A DNA stretch of 64,000 nt from Onthophagus taurus (taxonomy: Eukaryota > Arthropoda > Insecta > Coleoptera > Scarabaeidae). The stretch is taken from contig NC_091973.1 of NCBI RefSeq assembly GCF_036711975.1, positions 6,634,001-6,698,000 of the forward strand. Reading direction: 5' to 3'. The notes under the pieces are model-generated. The model was not told the DNA's origin. It did no database searches and saw only the letters and a list, made by a program, of their open reading frames with translations. Made by a program: the position numbers and the translations under genes. Positions 33,858-44,984 of the stretch are shown here, piece after piece. Positions within the stretch are counted from its first letter, which is position 1. Each line of letters opens with the position of its first letter.

Positions 33858-36800
33858 TTTGTTTCGTAGTGTTACCGAAAGATCAGGATATGCCGTGTCA
33901 GCATAATCAATATGGGGGAAAATCAGGGAAAAACAAAGATTACGACGGATCATGGGAGGAAGGAAGCAATGGAGACTTTTCAGTGAGTGGAAACAATGAT
34001 AGACCTTTCTGCAGACGGATTGAATTTGAGGTTTCCAGGACATTGTAGAATCCATAACCACCCCAAGGTTTCAACCGTGTCTGACAGCTGAATAATGTCT
34101 CCGTCAAGCATTAAATGAATGGATGAAAAATTATTCAGCTTTGCCAGTAAAGGTCGACTGCCAAACGCAATTGCTTGAGTTTTAGCAGTATTTAATTTAA
34201 GGCCATTTGTTTCGTAGTGTTACCGAAAGATCAGGATATGCCGTGTCAGCATAATCAATATGGGGGAAAATCAGGGAAAAACAAAGATTACGACGGATCA
34301 TGGGAGGAAGGAAGCAACGGAGACTTTTCAGTGAGTGGAAACAATGATAGACCTTTCTGCAGACGGATTGAATTTGAGGTTTCCAGGACATTGTAGAATC
34401 CATAACCACCCCAAGGTTTCTAACCGTGTCTGACAGCTGAATAATGTCTCCGTCAAGCATTAAGTGAATGGATGAAAAATTATTCAGCTTTGCCAGTAAA
34501 GGTCGACTGCCAAACGCAATTGCTTGAGTTTTAGCAGTATTTAATTTAAGGCCATTTGTTTCGTAGTGTTACCGAAAGATCAGGATATGCCGTGTCAGCA
34601 TAATCAATATGGGGGAAAATCAGGGAAAAACAAAGATTACGACGGATCATGGGAGGAAGGAAGCAATGGAGACTTTTCAGTGAGTGGAAACAATGATAGA
34701 CCTTTCTGCAGACGGATTGAATTTGAGGTTTCCAGGACATTGTAGAATCCATAACCACCCCAAGGTTTCTAACCGTGTCTGACAGCTGAATAATGTCTCC
34801 GTCAAGCATTAAGTGAATGGATGAAAAATTATTCAGCTTTGCCAGTAAAGGTCGACTGCCAAACGCAATTGCTTGAGTTTTAGCAGTATTTAATTTAAGG
34901 CCATTTGTTTCGTAGTGTTACCGAAAGATCAGGATATGCCGTGTCAGCATAATCAATATGGGGGAAAATCAGGGAAAAACAAAGATTACGACGGATCATG
35001 GGAGGAAGGAAGCAACAAAGACTTTTCAGTGAGTGGAAACAATGATAGACCTTTCTGCAGACGGATTGAATTTGAGGCTTCCAGGACATTGTAGAATCCA
35101 TAACCACCCCAAGGTTTCTAATCGTGTCTGACAGCTGAATAATGTCTCCGTCAAGCATTAAGTGAATGGATGAAAAATTATTCAGCTTTGCCAGTAAAGG
35201 TCGACTGCCAAACGCAATTGCTTGAGTTTTAGCAGTATTTAATTTAAGGACATTTGTTTCGTAGTGTTACCGAAAGATCAGGATATACCGTGTCAGCATA
35301 ATCAATATGGGGGAAAATCAGGGAAAAACAAAGATTACGACGGATCATGGGAGGAAGGAAGCAATGGAGACTTTTCAGTGAGTGGAAACAATGATAGACC
35401 TTTCTGCAGACGGATTGAATTTGAGGTTTCCAGGACATTGTAGAATCCATAACCACCCCAAGGTTTCTAACCGTGTCTGACAGCTGAATAATGTCTCCGT
35501 CAAGCATTAAGTGAATGGATGAAAAATTATTCAGCTTTGCCAGTAAAGGTCGACTGCCAAACGCAATTGCTTGAGTTTTAGCAGTATTTAATTTAAGGCC
35601 ATTTGTTTCGTAGTGTTACCGAAAGATCAGGATATGCCGTGTCAGCATAATCAATATGGGGGAAAATCAGGGAAAAACAAAGATTACGACGGATCATGGG
35701 AGGAAGGAAGCAACGGAGACTTTTCAGTGAGTGGAAACAATGATAGACCTTTCTGCAGACGGATTGAATTTGAGGTTTCCAGGACATTGTAGAATCCATA
35801 ACCACCCCAAGGTTTCTAATCGTGTCTGACAGCTGAATAATGTCTCCGTCAAGCATTAAGTGAATGGATGAAAAATTATTCAGCTTTGCCAGTAAAGGTC
35901 GACTGCCAAACGCAATTGCTTGAGTTTTAGCAGTATTTAATTTAAGGCCATTTGTTTCGTAGTGTTACCGAAAGATCAGGATATGCCGTGTCAGCATAAT
36001 CAATATGGGGGAAAATCAGGGAAAAACAAAGATTACGACGGATCATGGGAGGAAGGAAGCAATGGAGACTTTTCAGTGAGTGGAAACAATGATAGACCTT
36101 TCTGCAGACGGATTGAATTTGAGGTTTCCAGGATATTGTAGAATCCATAACCACCCCAAGGTTTCTAACCGTGTCTGACAGCTGAATAATGTCTCCGTCA
36201 AGCATTAAGTGAATGGATGAAAAATTATTCAGCTTTGCCAGTAAAGGTCGACTGCCAAACGCAATTGCTTGAGTTTTAGCAGTATTTAATTTAAGGCCAT
36301 TTGTTTCGTAGTGTTACCGAAAGATCAGGATATGCCGTGTCAGCATAATCAATATGGGGGAAAATCAGGGAAAAACAAAGATTACGACGGATCATGGGAG
36401 GAAGGAAGCAACGGAGACTTTTCAGTGAGTGGAAACAATGATAGACCTTTCTGCAGACGGATTGAATTTGAGGTTTCCAGGACATTGTAGAATCCATAAC
36501 CACCCCAAGGTTTCTAATCGTGTCTGACAGCTGAATAATGTCTCCGTCAAGCATTAAGTGAATGGATGAAAAATTATTCAGCTTTGCCAGTAAAGGTCGA
36601 CTGCCAAACGCAATTGCTTGAGTTTTAGCAGTATTTAATTTAAGGCCATTTGTTTCGTAGTGTTACCGAAAGATCAGGATATGCCGTGTCAGCATAATCA
36701 ATATGGGGGAAAATCAGGGAAAAACAAAGATTACGACGGATCATGGGAGGAAGGAAGCAATGGAGACTTTTCAGTGAGTGGAAACAATGATAGACCTTTC

Positions 36801-38391
36801 TGCAGACGGATTGAATTTGAGGTTTCCAGGACATTGTAGAATCCATAACCACCCCAAGGTTTCTAACCGTGTCTGACAGCTGAATAATGTCTCCGTCAAG
36901 CATTAAGTGAATGGATGAAAAATTATTCAGCTTTGCCAGTAAAGGTCGACTGCCAAACGCAATTGCTTGAGTTTTAGCAGTATTTAATTTAAGGCCATTT
37001 GTTTCGTAGTGTTACCGAAAGATCAGGATATGCCGTGTCAGCATAATCAATATGGGGGAAAATCAGGGAAAAACAAAGATTACGACGGATCATGGGAGGA
37101 AGGAAGCAATGGAGACTTTTCAGTGAGTGGAAACAATGATAGACCTTTCTGCAGACGGATTGAATTTGAGGTTTCCAGGACATTGTAGAATCCATAACCA
37201 CCCCAAGGTTTCTAACCGTGTCTGACAGCTGAATAATGTCTCCGTCAAGCATTAAGTGAATGGATGAAAAATTATTCAGCTTTGCCAGTAAAGGTCGACT
37301 GCCAAACGCAATTGCTTGAGTTTTAGCAGTATTTAATTTAAGGCCATTTGTTTCGTAGTGTTACCGAAAGATCAGGATATGCCGTGTCAGCATAATCAAT
37401 ATGGGGGAAAATCAGGGAAAAACAAAGATTACGACGGATCATGGGAGGAAGGAAGCAATGGAGACTTTTCAGTGAGTGGAAACAATGATAGACCTTTCTG
37501 CAGACGGATTGAATTTGAGGTTTCCAGGACATTGTAGAATCCATAACCACCCCAAGGTTTCAACCGTGTCTGACAGCTGAATAATGTCTCCGTCAAGCAT
37601 TAAGTGAATGGATGAAAAATTATTCAGCTTTGCCAGTAAAGGTCGACTGCCAAACGCAATTGCTTGAGTTTTAGCAGTATTTAATTTAAGGCCATTTGTT
37701 TCGTAGTGTTACCGAAAGATCAGGATATGCCGTGTCAGCATAATCAATATGGGGGAAAATCAAGGAAAAACAAAGATTACGACGGATCATGGGAGGAAGG
37801 AAGCAACGGAGACTTTTCAGTGAGTGGAAACAATGATAGACCTTTCTGCAGACGGATTGAATTTGAGGTTTCCAGGACATTGTAGAATCCATAACCACCC
37901 CAAGGTTTCTAACCGTGTCTGACAGCTGAATAATGTCTCCGTCAAGCATTAAGTGAATGGATGAAAAATTATTCAGCTTTGCCAGTAAAGGTCGACTGCC
38001 AAACGCAATTGCTTGAGTTTTAGCAGTATTTAATTTAAGGCCATTTGTTTCGTAGTGTTACCGAAAGATCAGGATATGCCGTGTCAGCATAATCAATATG
38101 GGGGAAAATCAGGGAAAAACAAAGATTACGACGGATCATGGGAGGAAGGAAGCAATGGAGACTTTTCAGTGAGTGGAAACAATGATAGACCTTTCTGCAG
38201 ACGGATTGAATTTGAGGTTTCCAGGACATTGTAGAATCCATAACCACCCCAAGGTTTCTAACCGTGTCTGACAGCTGAATAATGTCTCCGTCAAGCATTA
38301 AGTGAATGGATGAAAAATTATTCAGCTTTGCCAGTAAAGGTCGACTGCCAAACGCAATTGCTTGAGTTTTAGCAGTATTTAATTTAAGGCC
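33857..38391 (-). repeat. Thirteen tandem copies of a 349 bp segment of LINE RT
   Basis: Copies start (plus coordinates) at 33857, 34205, 34554, 34903, 35252, 35601, 35950, 36299, 36648, 36997, 37346, 37694 and 38043. Eleven are 349 bp; two (the first and the one at 37346) have a one-base deletion in the GGTTTCTAACCGTG motif. Each encodes, on the minus strand, the RT thumb from LKLNTAKTQAIAFGSRPLL to DLSVTLRNK. The new junction joins TTTAAGGCC to ATTTGTTTCG. Since 349 is not a multiple of three, every junction breaks the frame. Copies differ by very few bases, and variants at one codon tend to alternate. Confidence 0.95.
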
Positions 38392-40158
38392 ATAACGTTT
38401 GGACCAATCCAAAATATTGGAAAGGTCATGATTAAGACGTGCAATTGCTTCCGGAAAATCATCAATAGTTATCGTAGTGTAAATTTGGAGGTCATCAGCA
38501 TACACATGATAATTACAAGAAATACAGTGGGTGACGGCATTAATAAAAATCGAAAAGAGCAACGGACCCAACACACTACCCTGGGGTACACCATATTTAA
38601 TATCACAAGCAGACGAGAGCGCAGAATCAGCACGCACACACAAGGAACGACAGGAAAAGTAAGATTGAAACCAAGATAAACATGAAGAGGTAAATCCAAG
38701 GGCAGCTAGTGACGCCAACAAAAGATCGTGATCAACCGAATCGAACGCCTTGCTGAAATCAAGTAATACAAGGATGGTAACACAACGTTTGTCGCAAGCA
38801 TACCTAATATCATCTGTAATCTTAATAAGCGCTGTTGTCGTGCTATGACCCTTACGAAAACCCGATTGAAAGTCGTTGTGCAAGTTAAATTCTTGTATAT
38901 ACTCTTGAACTTGTAGATAAACAAGGCGCTCGAGAGCTTTAGATAAAACAGATAAAATGGAGATAGGGCGAAAATCATTTAAACTTGAGGGACTCTTGGA
39001 TTTAGGTATAGGGACAACATGAGCAACCTTCCAGATTGAAGGAAATGAGGATCGTTCAATGGAGAAGTTAAAAATGTGGGTAATAGGAGTAAGAACAATA
39101 TCCAATATAGGAAGAAGAAGTTTGAGACCAACTCCATCAGCTCCCACACTCGTAGACCTCGAGTGATTCAAGGCATCGCGGACTTCTGACGCTGTGACCA
39201 GGACAAAGGAGAAAGAGGAGGATTTAGATGAGGCAAGAATTTCAGAAATAGTTGTCATCCTAGTCCCACCGCTAATGAGCAAAGGTGGGTCAGCAAAAAA
39301 CCTCGCCAATGAATCCACATCACAAGCAGCCCGAACAGAGGGAGACTCAACCGCCCCTAAGGAACGCATCAACCTCCAAAACGTCCTCGGATTAGCATTG
39401 GATAGTCTCCGGTAGAAATACAATTTTTTGGCATTTCTACATTGGTGATTGCAACGGTTACGCAAGATCCTATAGTTTTCACGATTAATAGTATTTGGAA
39501 TACGTTTAAATAATAGCTTTGCACGATTACGCTCCCTCATCAGTGATCTTATCTCATCACTTAACCAGGGTGCGGGCGGATGTCTCACCCTACGTCGTCT
39601 GAGTGGGGCATGCTTGTCATAGAGATTGATAAGTTTAGAGTTGAAGTAGTCAACCTTGCCATCAATATCGGCCATTCGATAAAGCGGAAGCCAATCGATC
39701 TTCTGTGCATCAGACAACAGCAAATCGTTATCAATACGACCCAGATCACGAACGGAAATAATGCGTTGCGAGAAAATATGTTGTCGTATCTGCACTGCAC
39801 AGTAAATTAAATCGTGATTGGAAAATTGAGGAGCAGGGAGCTGACCATGCATAAGTATGCTGCTCGGACGAGTCGTAATAGTAAGATCCAGAAGCGAATG
39901 CGAAGTTGGAAGATGATGAGTTGGTTGTGAGGGCAGGATGGTCAAATTTAATGAGGAAGAAATGAAGCGAAGTTTGTCACTCCGTAAGTCATTTTTTAGC
40001 AAACAAGTATTGAAATCTCCCATCAGAAGAATAGTGTTATAATTAAAAGAGTGCCTCTCAAGGGTTTCCTCCAATTGATCAAAGTAGTTAACAAGAGGAG
40101 GACAGTAAAAAACGCCAAGTAATAACTTGTTGTAGGAACTTTTCAGTTCCACAAGCAT
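38035..40158 (-). pseudogene. LINE ORF2: endonuclease C-half and complete RT palm
   Basis: The open frame has 707 codons. Residues 1-120 are the second half of an apurinic-type endonuclease, with GDFN (47-50) and SNHDLI (113-118). The RT domain follows: FRPISILSVLSKALE (397-410), QSGFRKGHSTT (431-441), LLDFSKAFDSVDHD (465-478), GVPQGSVLGPLLF (523-535) and YADD (553-556) with both catalytic Asp. The frame is lost at the first repeat junction, where LRNK runs into the next 349 bp copy in the wrong frame. The N-terminal half of the endonuclease and any ORF1 are missing. The RT core itself shows no damage, so the insertion is fairly young. Confidence 0.9.
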
Positions 40159-40184
40159 AAATTCCGCCCCCTGAACTGACTGAT

Positions 40185-40420
40185 TTTGGGTGCGTTTTAT
40201 GGTCTGAAGGTACCATTAAAATATATTTTTCAATAAATCGTCTCTAAATTTGAGGTGCGTCTTATAGTTCGAAAAATACAGTATAGTTTTCCTAAAGATA
40301 GAAAAAAAAAATATTTAACTATAAATTGTCACAAAACTATTTAAGGATTTTTTTAGTGTAATTAGGCGACGTTGTGGGTATTGTAACAATCATACTGCAC
40401 TACAATTTGAACAAGAATTG
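40185..40420. repeat. Short non-autonomous element remnant
   Basis: GGTGCGTTTTATGGTCTGAA (near 40190) and GGTGCGTCTTATAGTTCGAA (near 40254) are direct variants of a motif found at the ends of common DNA transposons, and are followed by AAAATACAGTA. Nothing coding is present. Confidence 0.4.
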
Positions 40421-41262
40421 TGTTGTCAGTCTTCAGTCGGATTTGGACGTCTTGGTGGAATGGTGTAACCGTTATCAGCTAAAGATTAATGTCAATAAGT
40501 GCGGTGCGGTTAGTTTTACACGCAAGCTGTCTCCTCTTCCATCTTCTCATTATATAGAAGGTGTTCTTCTTGAGAAACTATCTACAATCAAGGATCTGGG
40601 AGTAACTTTTGACCGCAAATTGTCTTTTGTACCTCGAAAATCGTGAATATTGCATCGAAAATATTGCATTTTCTGCAGCGAGGATGCTCGCGTGCTTTTT
40701 CTGATATCGGTGTGTACAAGACCCTATTTTCGACCTTTGTATTGTCCAAATTGGAATATGGCTCTGTAATTTGGTCGCCACATTATGTGTGTCATAGACT
40801 TATATTGGATAGAATTCAGAGGAGATTTCTCAAATATTTGTCTCTACGCCTGGACGGATCATACCCGGATCGTGGAATGGATTGCGCATCCCTACTGCGG
40901 CGTAACAACTTTTCTGCACTAGACGTAAGAAGAGATGACCAGTGCATCAAGTTTTTGCAGAAGTTAGTGCAAGGTGAATTGGATTGTGGTTGGTTGTTGT
41001 CGCGGATCATTTTCGCGGTGCCTACGCGTACTACACGTAGTACAAATCAGTTTTATTTGAGGAATTGCAGATCCAATGTTTTAGCCAACTCCCCGGTGCA
41101 GAGGATGTGTAAACTAACTAACAATCAATAATAGTGTAAGAGTGTTTATGTGAATTATATTTGTTTTATGGCATGTGTTATTTCTTATTTTCTTTTTCTT
41201 GTAATATTGTCCTGTAATTGATCTTTGTTGGGCAATAAAGTGAATTATTATTATTATTATTA
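40421..41262 (+). pseudogene. LINE-B 3' fragment (copy A)
   Basis: The fragment starts just after the YADD region (SLQSDLDVLVEWCNRYQLKI, IKDLGVTFDRKLSFVP) and has a local scramble near 40635-40690. It then continues in frame through TLFSTFVLSKLEYGSVIWSP to LTNNQ with a stop near 41131. A CAATAAAG signal and an (ATT)n tail end it at 41262. Copy A keeps the frame at the T-run near 40729 where copy B has lost one base. Confidence 0.85.
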
Positions 41263-42004
41263 AGAATAGAAAAAACTATTAGTACATACCGGCAGTAAAG
41301 GGGCAGAATTTGGAAATGCAATTGAATGAGATTATACTAATATTTTAAATTGTTCATCAATACTAATAGTAGAAGGAACTAGTAATATTTCAATGCTACA
41401 GATACAAAAGACATGTGATTTATGACTAAAACTTCTGAGTTTGTAGTCAAACTTTACTTAATTAGAGAAAAGATTATTAGAGACTATAAACGACAAAATG
41501 TATTATTCAATAACAAGAGCATACTTTTAAAGTTAAGTAATTCCATTTTATTAAGTTTACCTCAAAACATTTATCAGCTTTTTGGAGATCATGCGTATGA
41601 TGAGGCATGTTATTGGTGGGCATGAAATACAATGTATAAAGTTAATAATAACAAAATTTATTAACGTAAAGTTATTTAATGACCCATGAAAGTACTGTAA
41701 AATTCTAATTATATCATCTTTAATTTACTTGTAAGAAATAAACTGTTCACAATTTATACGGTTACAATTATAAATTAATTAATTACAAAAGAACTCAAAG
41801 TTTACAGTCTTTAATAAACATTTCAACCATGCTCAATAAAAAGAAATAATGATAATATACATTTCTTCATGTACGCCACTGTGTAAGTCTGATTTTACCG
41901 AAACTATACACGCCACTGTCAGTGGGACCAATACCAAAACAAACACTCGAACGTTGGTTTCAATCTCGTATACGGCCGGAGATAGGCAATGCTGCTTCTA
42001 GTTA
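41263..42004 (+). other. Unidentified part of the duplicated unit (copy A)
   Basis: An open frame at 41422-41625 (67 codons, ending ACYWWA) is kept with only two amino-acid changes in copy B at 46862-47065. I do not recognise it. Because the two copies are recent duplicates, its preservation is weak evidence for coding. The rest is AT-rich. Confidence 0.4.
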
Positions 42005-42459
42005 TACAATTTCTTTGGATGAAATCCTATCTATCAGCGAGGTTACAATGTGTAGTTGCCCACAATGAACAGGGAACAGAAATAAGATCAGCATGGAGAG
42101 AAGTCAAGCTGGGAGTACCTCAGGGTTCCGTGTAACGAACAACATTACGATAATGTTTGCGGATGCCACAACGATTGTGACGAGGTGTAGCACTGATTAT
42201 GAAATCCAGAAATCACTTACTGTGGATCTGAATAAAGTTAAGTACAAAAAAAATCAGATCAAGGCGAGGTATCGGAATACTGAGATTGCCAATGTTGAAG
42301 AGATTTCGTTTCTAGGTTGGAAAATGCATCCTGGACTGTCTTGGACCAATCATATTGATTTCCTTGCTAACAAGATCAGTCATTTCTCCTATGCCATTGT
42401 ATTATTTCCAGATCAGCTGGCATTGAGGCAGCATTAAGTGCCTATTATGCTTATGTGAC
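42005..42459 (+). pseudogene. LINE-C RT fragment, 5' of the hAT insertion (copy A)
   Basis: The plus strand gives SYLSARLQCVVAHNEQGTEI and REVKLGVPQGSV. After a deletion and frameshift it continues as ITIMFADATTIV, a mutated version of the F/YADD box with its second Asp changed to Ala, and EISFLGWKMHPGLSWTNHI. The RT is inactive. The frame is interrupted at 42459 by a hAT element and resumes at 43322. Confidence 0.8.
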
Positions 42460-43321
42460 TAGGGTTACCATACGTGCCGGTTTGACCGGGATTGTCCCGG
42501 TTTCGGACAATCGTCCCGGCCGGATGAGTATTTTGTCCCGGTTAACGATGATGTAAACCTCGAACAATAATGAGAGTTTTAGTTTGTCCCGTTAGGAGCA
42601 AAACTATTGCTGCGAAAACTTGATGGTAGCCAAGATGTCAATAAATTTATGATGGAAGTAACTGCTTTTTATAGAAGATGTCTTTCATACATTGAATTGT
42701 GGGAAGACAGTTTTGGTGGTGCCGATATTTTTGCATGGGTTGGATTGCAACACGTATTGAAATGAGATGAGATTGAACGATCTGCTGAAACTATTAATGC
42801 AATACACGGTGCAAATGATCATCAGAAAATTAATACTGATGATCTCTTACACGAGGTGTTGCTTGGTAAAGCATTTTTTGCGTCACATAACGAAGAGTGG
42901 AGTACAACAACAGCCCAAATTGAGTATGTTGACAAATGGGTTCAATCATTCAAACATTTTCAGGCACAACATGTTGATGCACCTAATTTAGTCAAAATGT
43001 TGCAATACATTTTGTGTCTACCAGGAACGTCCGCACCTGTAGAGCGTGTTTTCCCGATAATGAAGAATTGTTGGTCGAATGATCGAGGTCGTATGTTAGA
43101 GGCTACAGTACGAGCGTTATTATACTGTAAATTTAACTTTTCAATTACTTGTAGCGATTTTTATGAAAAAATTAAAAATAATAATAAAATCTTAAAAAAA
43201 GTTCATTCTAGCGAAAAATATGAATGTTGTTTTAATAAAATATTTTTTTAATAATAGCCTAAGGTTTTTTTTCGTTTCCACGCCTGTCCCGGTTTGCAGA
43301 TTTATGATTATGGTAAACCTA
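42460..43321 (+). mobile_element. Internally deleted hAT element inside LINE-C (copy A)
   Basis: The ends TAGGGTTACCATACG and, inverted, TAGGTTTACCATAAT bound an 862 bp element. An imperfect target duplication flanks it (CTTATGTGAC before, CTTATGAC after). Inside are CCCGG-rich subterminal repeats typical of this hAT group and a transposase C-terminal fragment. The host LINE frame (AYYAYVT, then HSLLRYGVVFWG) continues across the insertion. Confidence 0.85.
42590..43251 (+). pseudogene. hAT transposase C-terminal fragment (copy A)
   Basis: About 220 codons are readable in one frame, with a single TGA at 42763-42765. The diagnostic part is the hAT dimerisation region: LVKMLQYILCLPGTSAPVER, VFPIMKNCWSNDRGRMLEAT and LYCKFNFS. 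The catalytic Asp-bearing N-terminal half is missing, so it cannot transpose by itself. The same TGA is in copy B, so the defect is older than the duplication. Confidence 0.88.
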
Positions 43322-43775
43322 CTTATGACCATTCCTTGCTAAGATATGGAGTTGTCTTTTGGGGCCGTGGTGTTGGTATAGATAGAATCTTCATATTACA
43401 GAAGAGATGTGTAAGAGCAATCTTTGGTCTAAAAAATACTGATAGCTGTAGAAGTTACTTTAAAGACTATAAAATACCTACCATGTATAGAATTTATATT
43501 CTGGAATGTACTGTGTTGGTTAGGAAGAATTACTTTGAATTTTTCAAAAAATATGAAATATCACATCCTCGAAAGAGCCACCAAAAACGCACCTTACTAA
43601 GATTCAGAAGACGGCTCTGTACCAGAGTATCAAAATTTTCAATCACATTTCGGAAGGTACAAAGATCCTGCCAGTTCCAGGATTCCGGAGAAGACTGAGA
43701 GACAGTTATTATTAAATTGACGTACTCTACGCTTTTTTGGTAAAATGGAGGGAATAAAGTATTATTATTATTATT
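43322..43775 (+). pseudogene. LINE-C C-terminus, 3' of the hAT insertion (copy A)
   Basis: The frame resumes with HSLLRYGVVFWGRGVGIDRI, LQKRCVRAIFGLKNTDSCRS and KIPTMYRIYILECTVLVRKN. The element ends with AATAAAG and an (ATT)n tail near 43757-43775. Confidence 0.85.
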
Positions 43776-43979
43776 AATAAAATAAAATCCGAATTGCTTG
43801 GTTTGAACTCAAAAATTAAATAACAACGGACACTATCTTAGCATCTCTAGATAATGTTTTCTACCACCAAGTTTTCTATGAATTTGGCAACAATTATTGT
43901 CTCTTTTTGGCAGAGGCATAAAAATGTAAATAATTGTCCGCCAGGTTTACCTTTGTTGTATTCAGTTTCTTTCTAAATT

Positions 43980-44200
43980 GTTTTTAACTTTTTCTGGGAT
44001 TCCTTTCTGGATGTTCTTGGTCTATCTCCTTTGCATCTGCATATAGAGAGTGGCTAGAACTACCATTTACAGATTTAAGCAATATGCTCAAAACTGTTCT
44101 GACATGTCCTACTATTTTTGGATCGCAGTTTATCTTCGCAAAGGATCTGAATGACTTTTCACCGAGCAAGGTATTACCCCTTGAGTCCTGATTCATTTAT
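43980..44200 (+). pseudogene. Fragment of an RNase H-bearing LINE (copy A)
   Basis: The plus strand encodes GLSPLHLHIES and, in another frame, VARTTIYRFKQYAQNC, the linker between RT and RNase H of I/R1-group LINEs. The same linker occurs on the minus strand at 63390-63490, so the family has several copies here. The 70-codon minus-strand open frame over this stretch is a shadow. Confidence 0.6.
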
Positions 44201-44288
44201 AACATTATACATATCGATGACAAGTCTCATTCGTCAAATGAACCCAAGGGGTTAAGAGCATTGGACTGCACGGTGAAATTTGATAACG

Positions 44289-44627
44289 TTATTTATACAA
44301 CCTTAGGGTCGCGGTGCAAGGTTGGATAGTCCGTCTAGCCGATATGTAATCTAGGTGATGTAATTTAATGTAATCTAAAAATTTGCTGACGTATCGATTA
44401 GTTTCAATTACAATAATATTTATAACCTCATCAGTGAAAAATGTTTCAAATATCTCAAATGGGCTGTCTTTATTGAGACCTTGTATTTGATCGAGGAAGA
44501 CCAGAGTCGCTCCAAAATCGTTATTTATACCAGAACTATAACTTTCGCTATCAGAAGATTTGGAATATTTCAATTTTTTTTGTATACTAATTTCACAATT
44601 TGCGTATAACTCAACTATGCTACACAC
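44289..44627 (-). pseudogene. piggyBac-like transposase N-terminal fragment (copy A)
   Basis: The minus strand reads SPFEIFETFFTDEVINIIVI followed by ETNRYVSKF, the start of the DDE_Tnp_1_7 domain, preceded by a Ser/Asp-rich acidic stretch as in piggyBac N-termini. The catalytic region is missing. It is not from the same family as the intact element at 69-2372. Confidence 0.7.
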
Positions 44628-44984
44628 GCAATACGTGGAGCACCGAACGACAGCGCAGAAATGTGTTTTAAAAGCGAATTAAAACATGAAACCAGTTCAA
44701 ACATGTGTTAGACCGAAGTACAGACTAGCCAAAAAGAAAATATACGTGGCGAAAATCGTGTTAAGTATTATTAAAAAATAATTAAACACTTATTAGTTCG
44801 AACCTAATGAATTTTCCGACAGCTCTTTGGCAAAGTTTCCAAATCACTACATTCCATCACTCAAATATTTTACCAGCTCGTTTAGCCGTAAGCCAATTTC
44901 TTTTCGCAGTGTGAATAAAGCTGTAAATGCTGAAGCTTCTTTGAAATCACTTTAGACTCATCTATGCTTATTCTTCATCTATGA

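Larger units (their letters stand above)
33149..40175 (-). mobile_element. CR1/Jockey-group LINE with internal 349 bp amplification
   Basis: On the minus strand the element starts, 5'-truncated, inside the endonuclease domain near 40175. It runs through a complete RT and ends in a 3' UTR with CAATAAATTTA and a (TTA)n tail at 33149-33170. The RT thumb region is replaced by thirteen tandem copies of a 349 bp segment (33857-38391), after which the normal C-terminus resumes (33459-33857). Without the twelve extra copies the element would be about 2.8 kb. A target duplication could not be fixed. Confidence 0.88.
40421..44970 (+). repeat. Segmental duplication of a TE cluster, copy A
   Basis: Sequence from TTGTCAGTCTTCAGTCGG at 40421 onward matches 45882 onward almost base for base through LINE-B 3' end, LINE-C with its hAT insertion, an RNase H-type LINE piece and a piggyBac-like piece. 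The offset is ~5.46 kb at the start and about 5.4 kb later because of indels. Copy A has a private ~140 bp segment near 41745-41905. Copy B has a private ~110 bp segment near 47120-47247. The ancestral unit therefore probably had both. Confidence 0.9.

Noticed and set aside
33459..38391. A family of short tandem genes, one per 349 bp repeat
   Set aside because: The repeated 87-codon frames are slices of one LINE RT domain. They lack starts, promoters and catalytic residues, and the period is not a multiple of three.
33857..38391. CRISPR-like or VNTR regulatory array
   Set aside because: There are no spacers. The whole unit repeats, and its origin in the LINE gene is clear from both flanks.
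41422..41625. 67-codon open frame as a conserved new gene because it is also present at 46862-47065
   Set aside because: The two copies belong to a recent segmental duplication, so similarity does not show selection.
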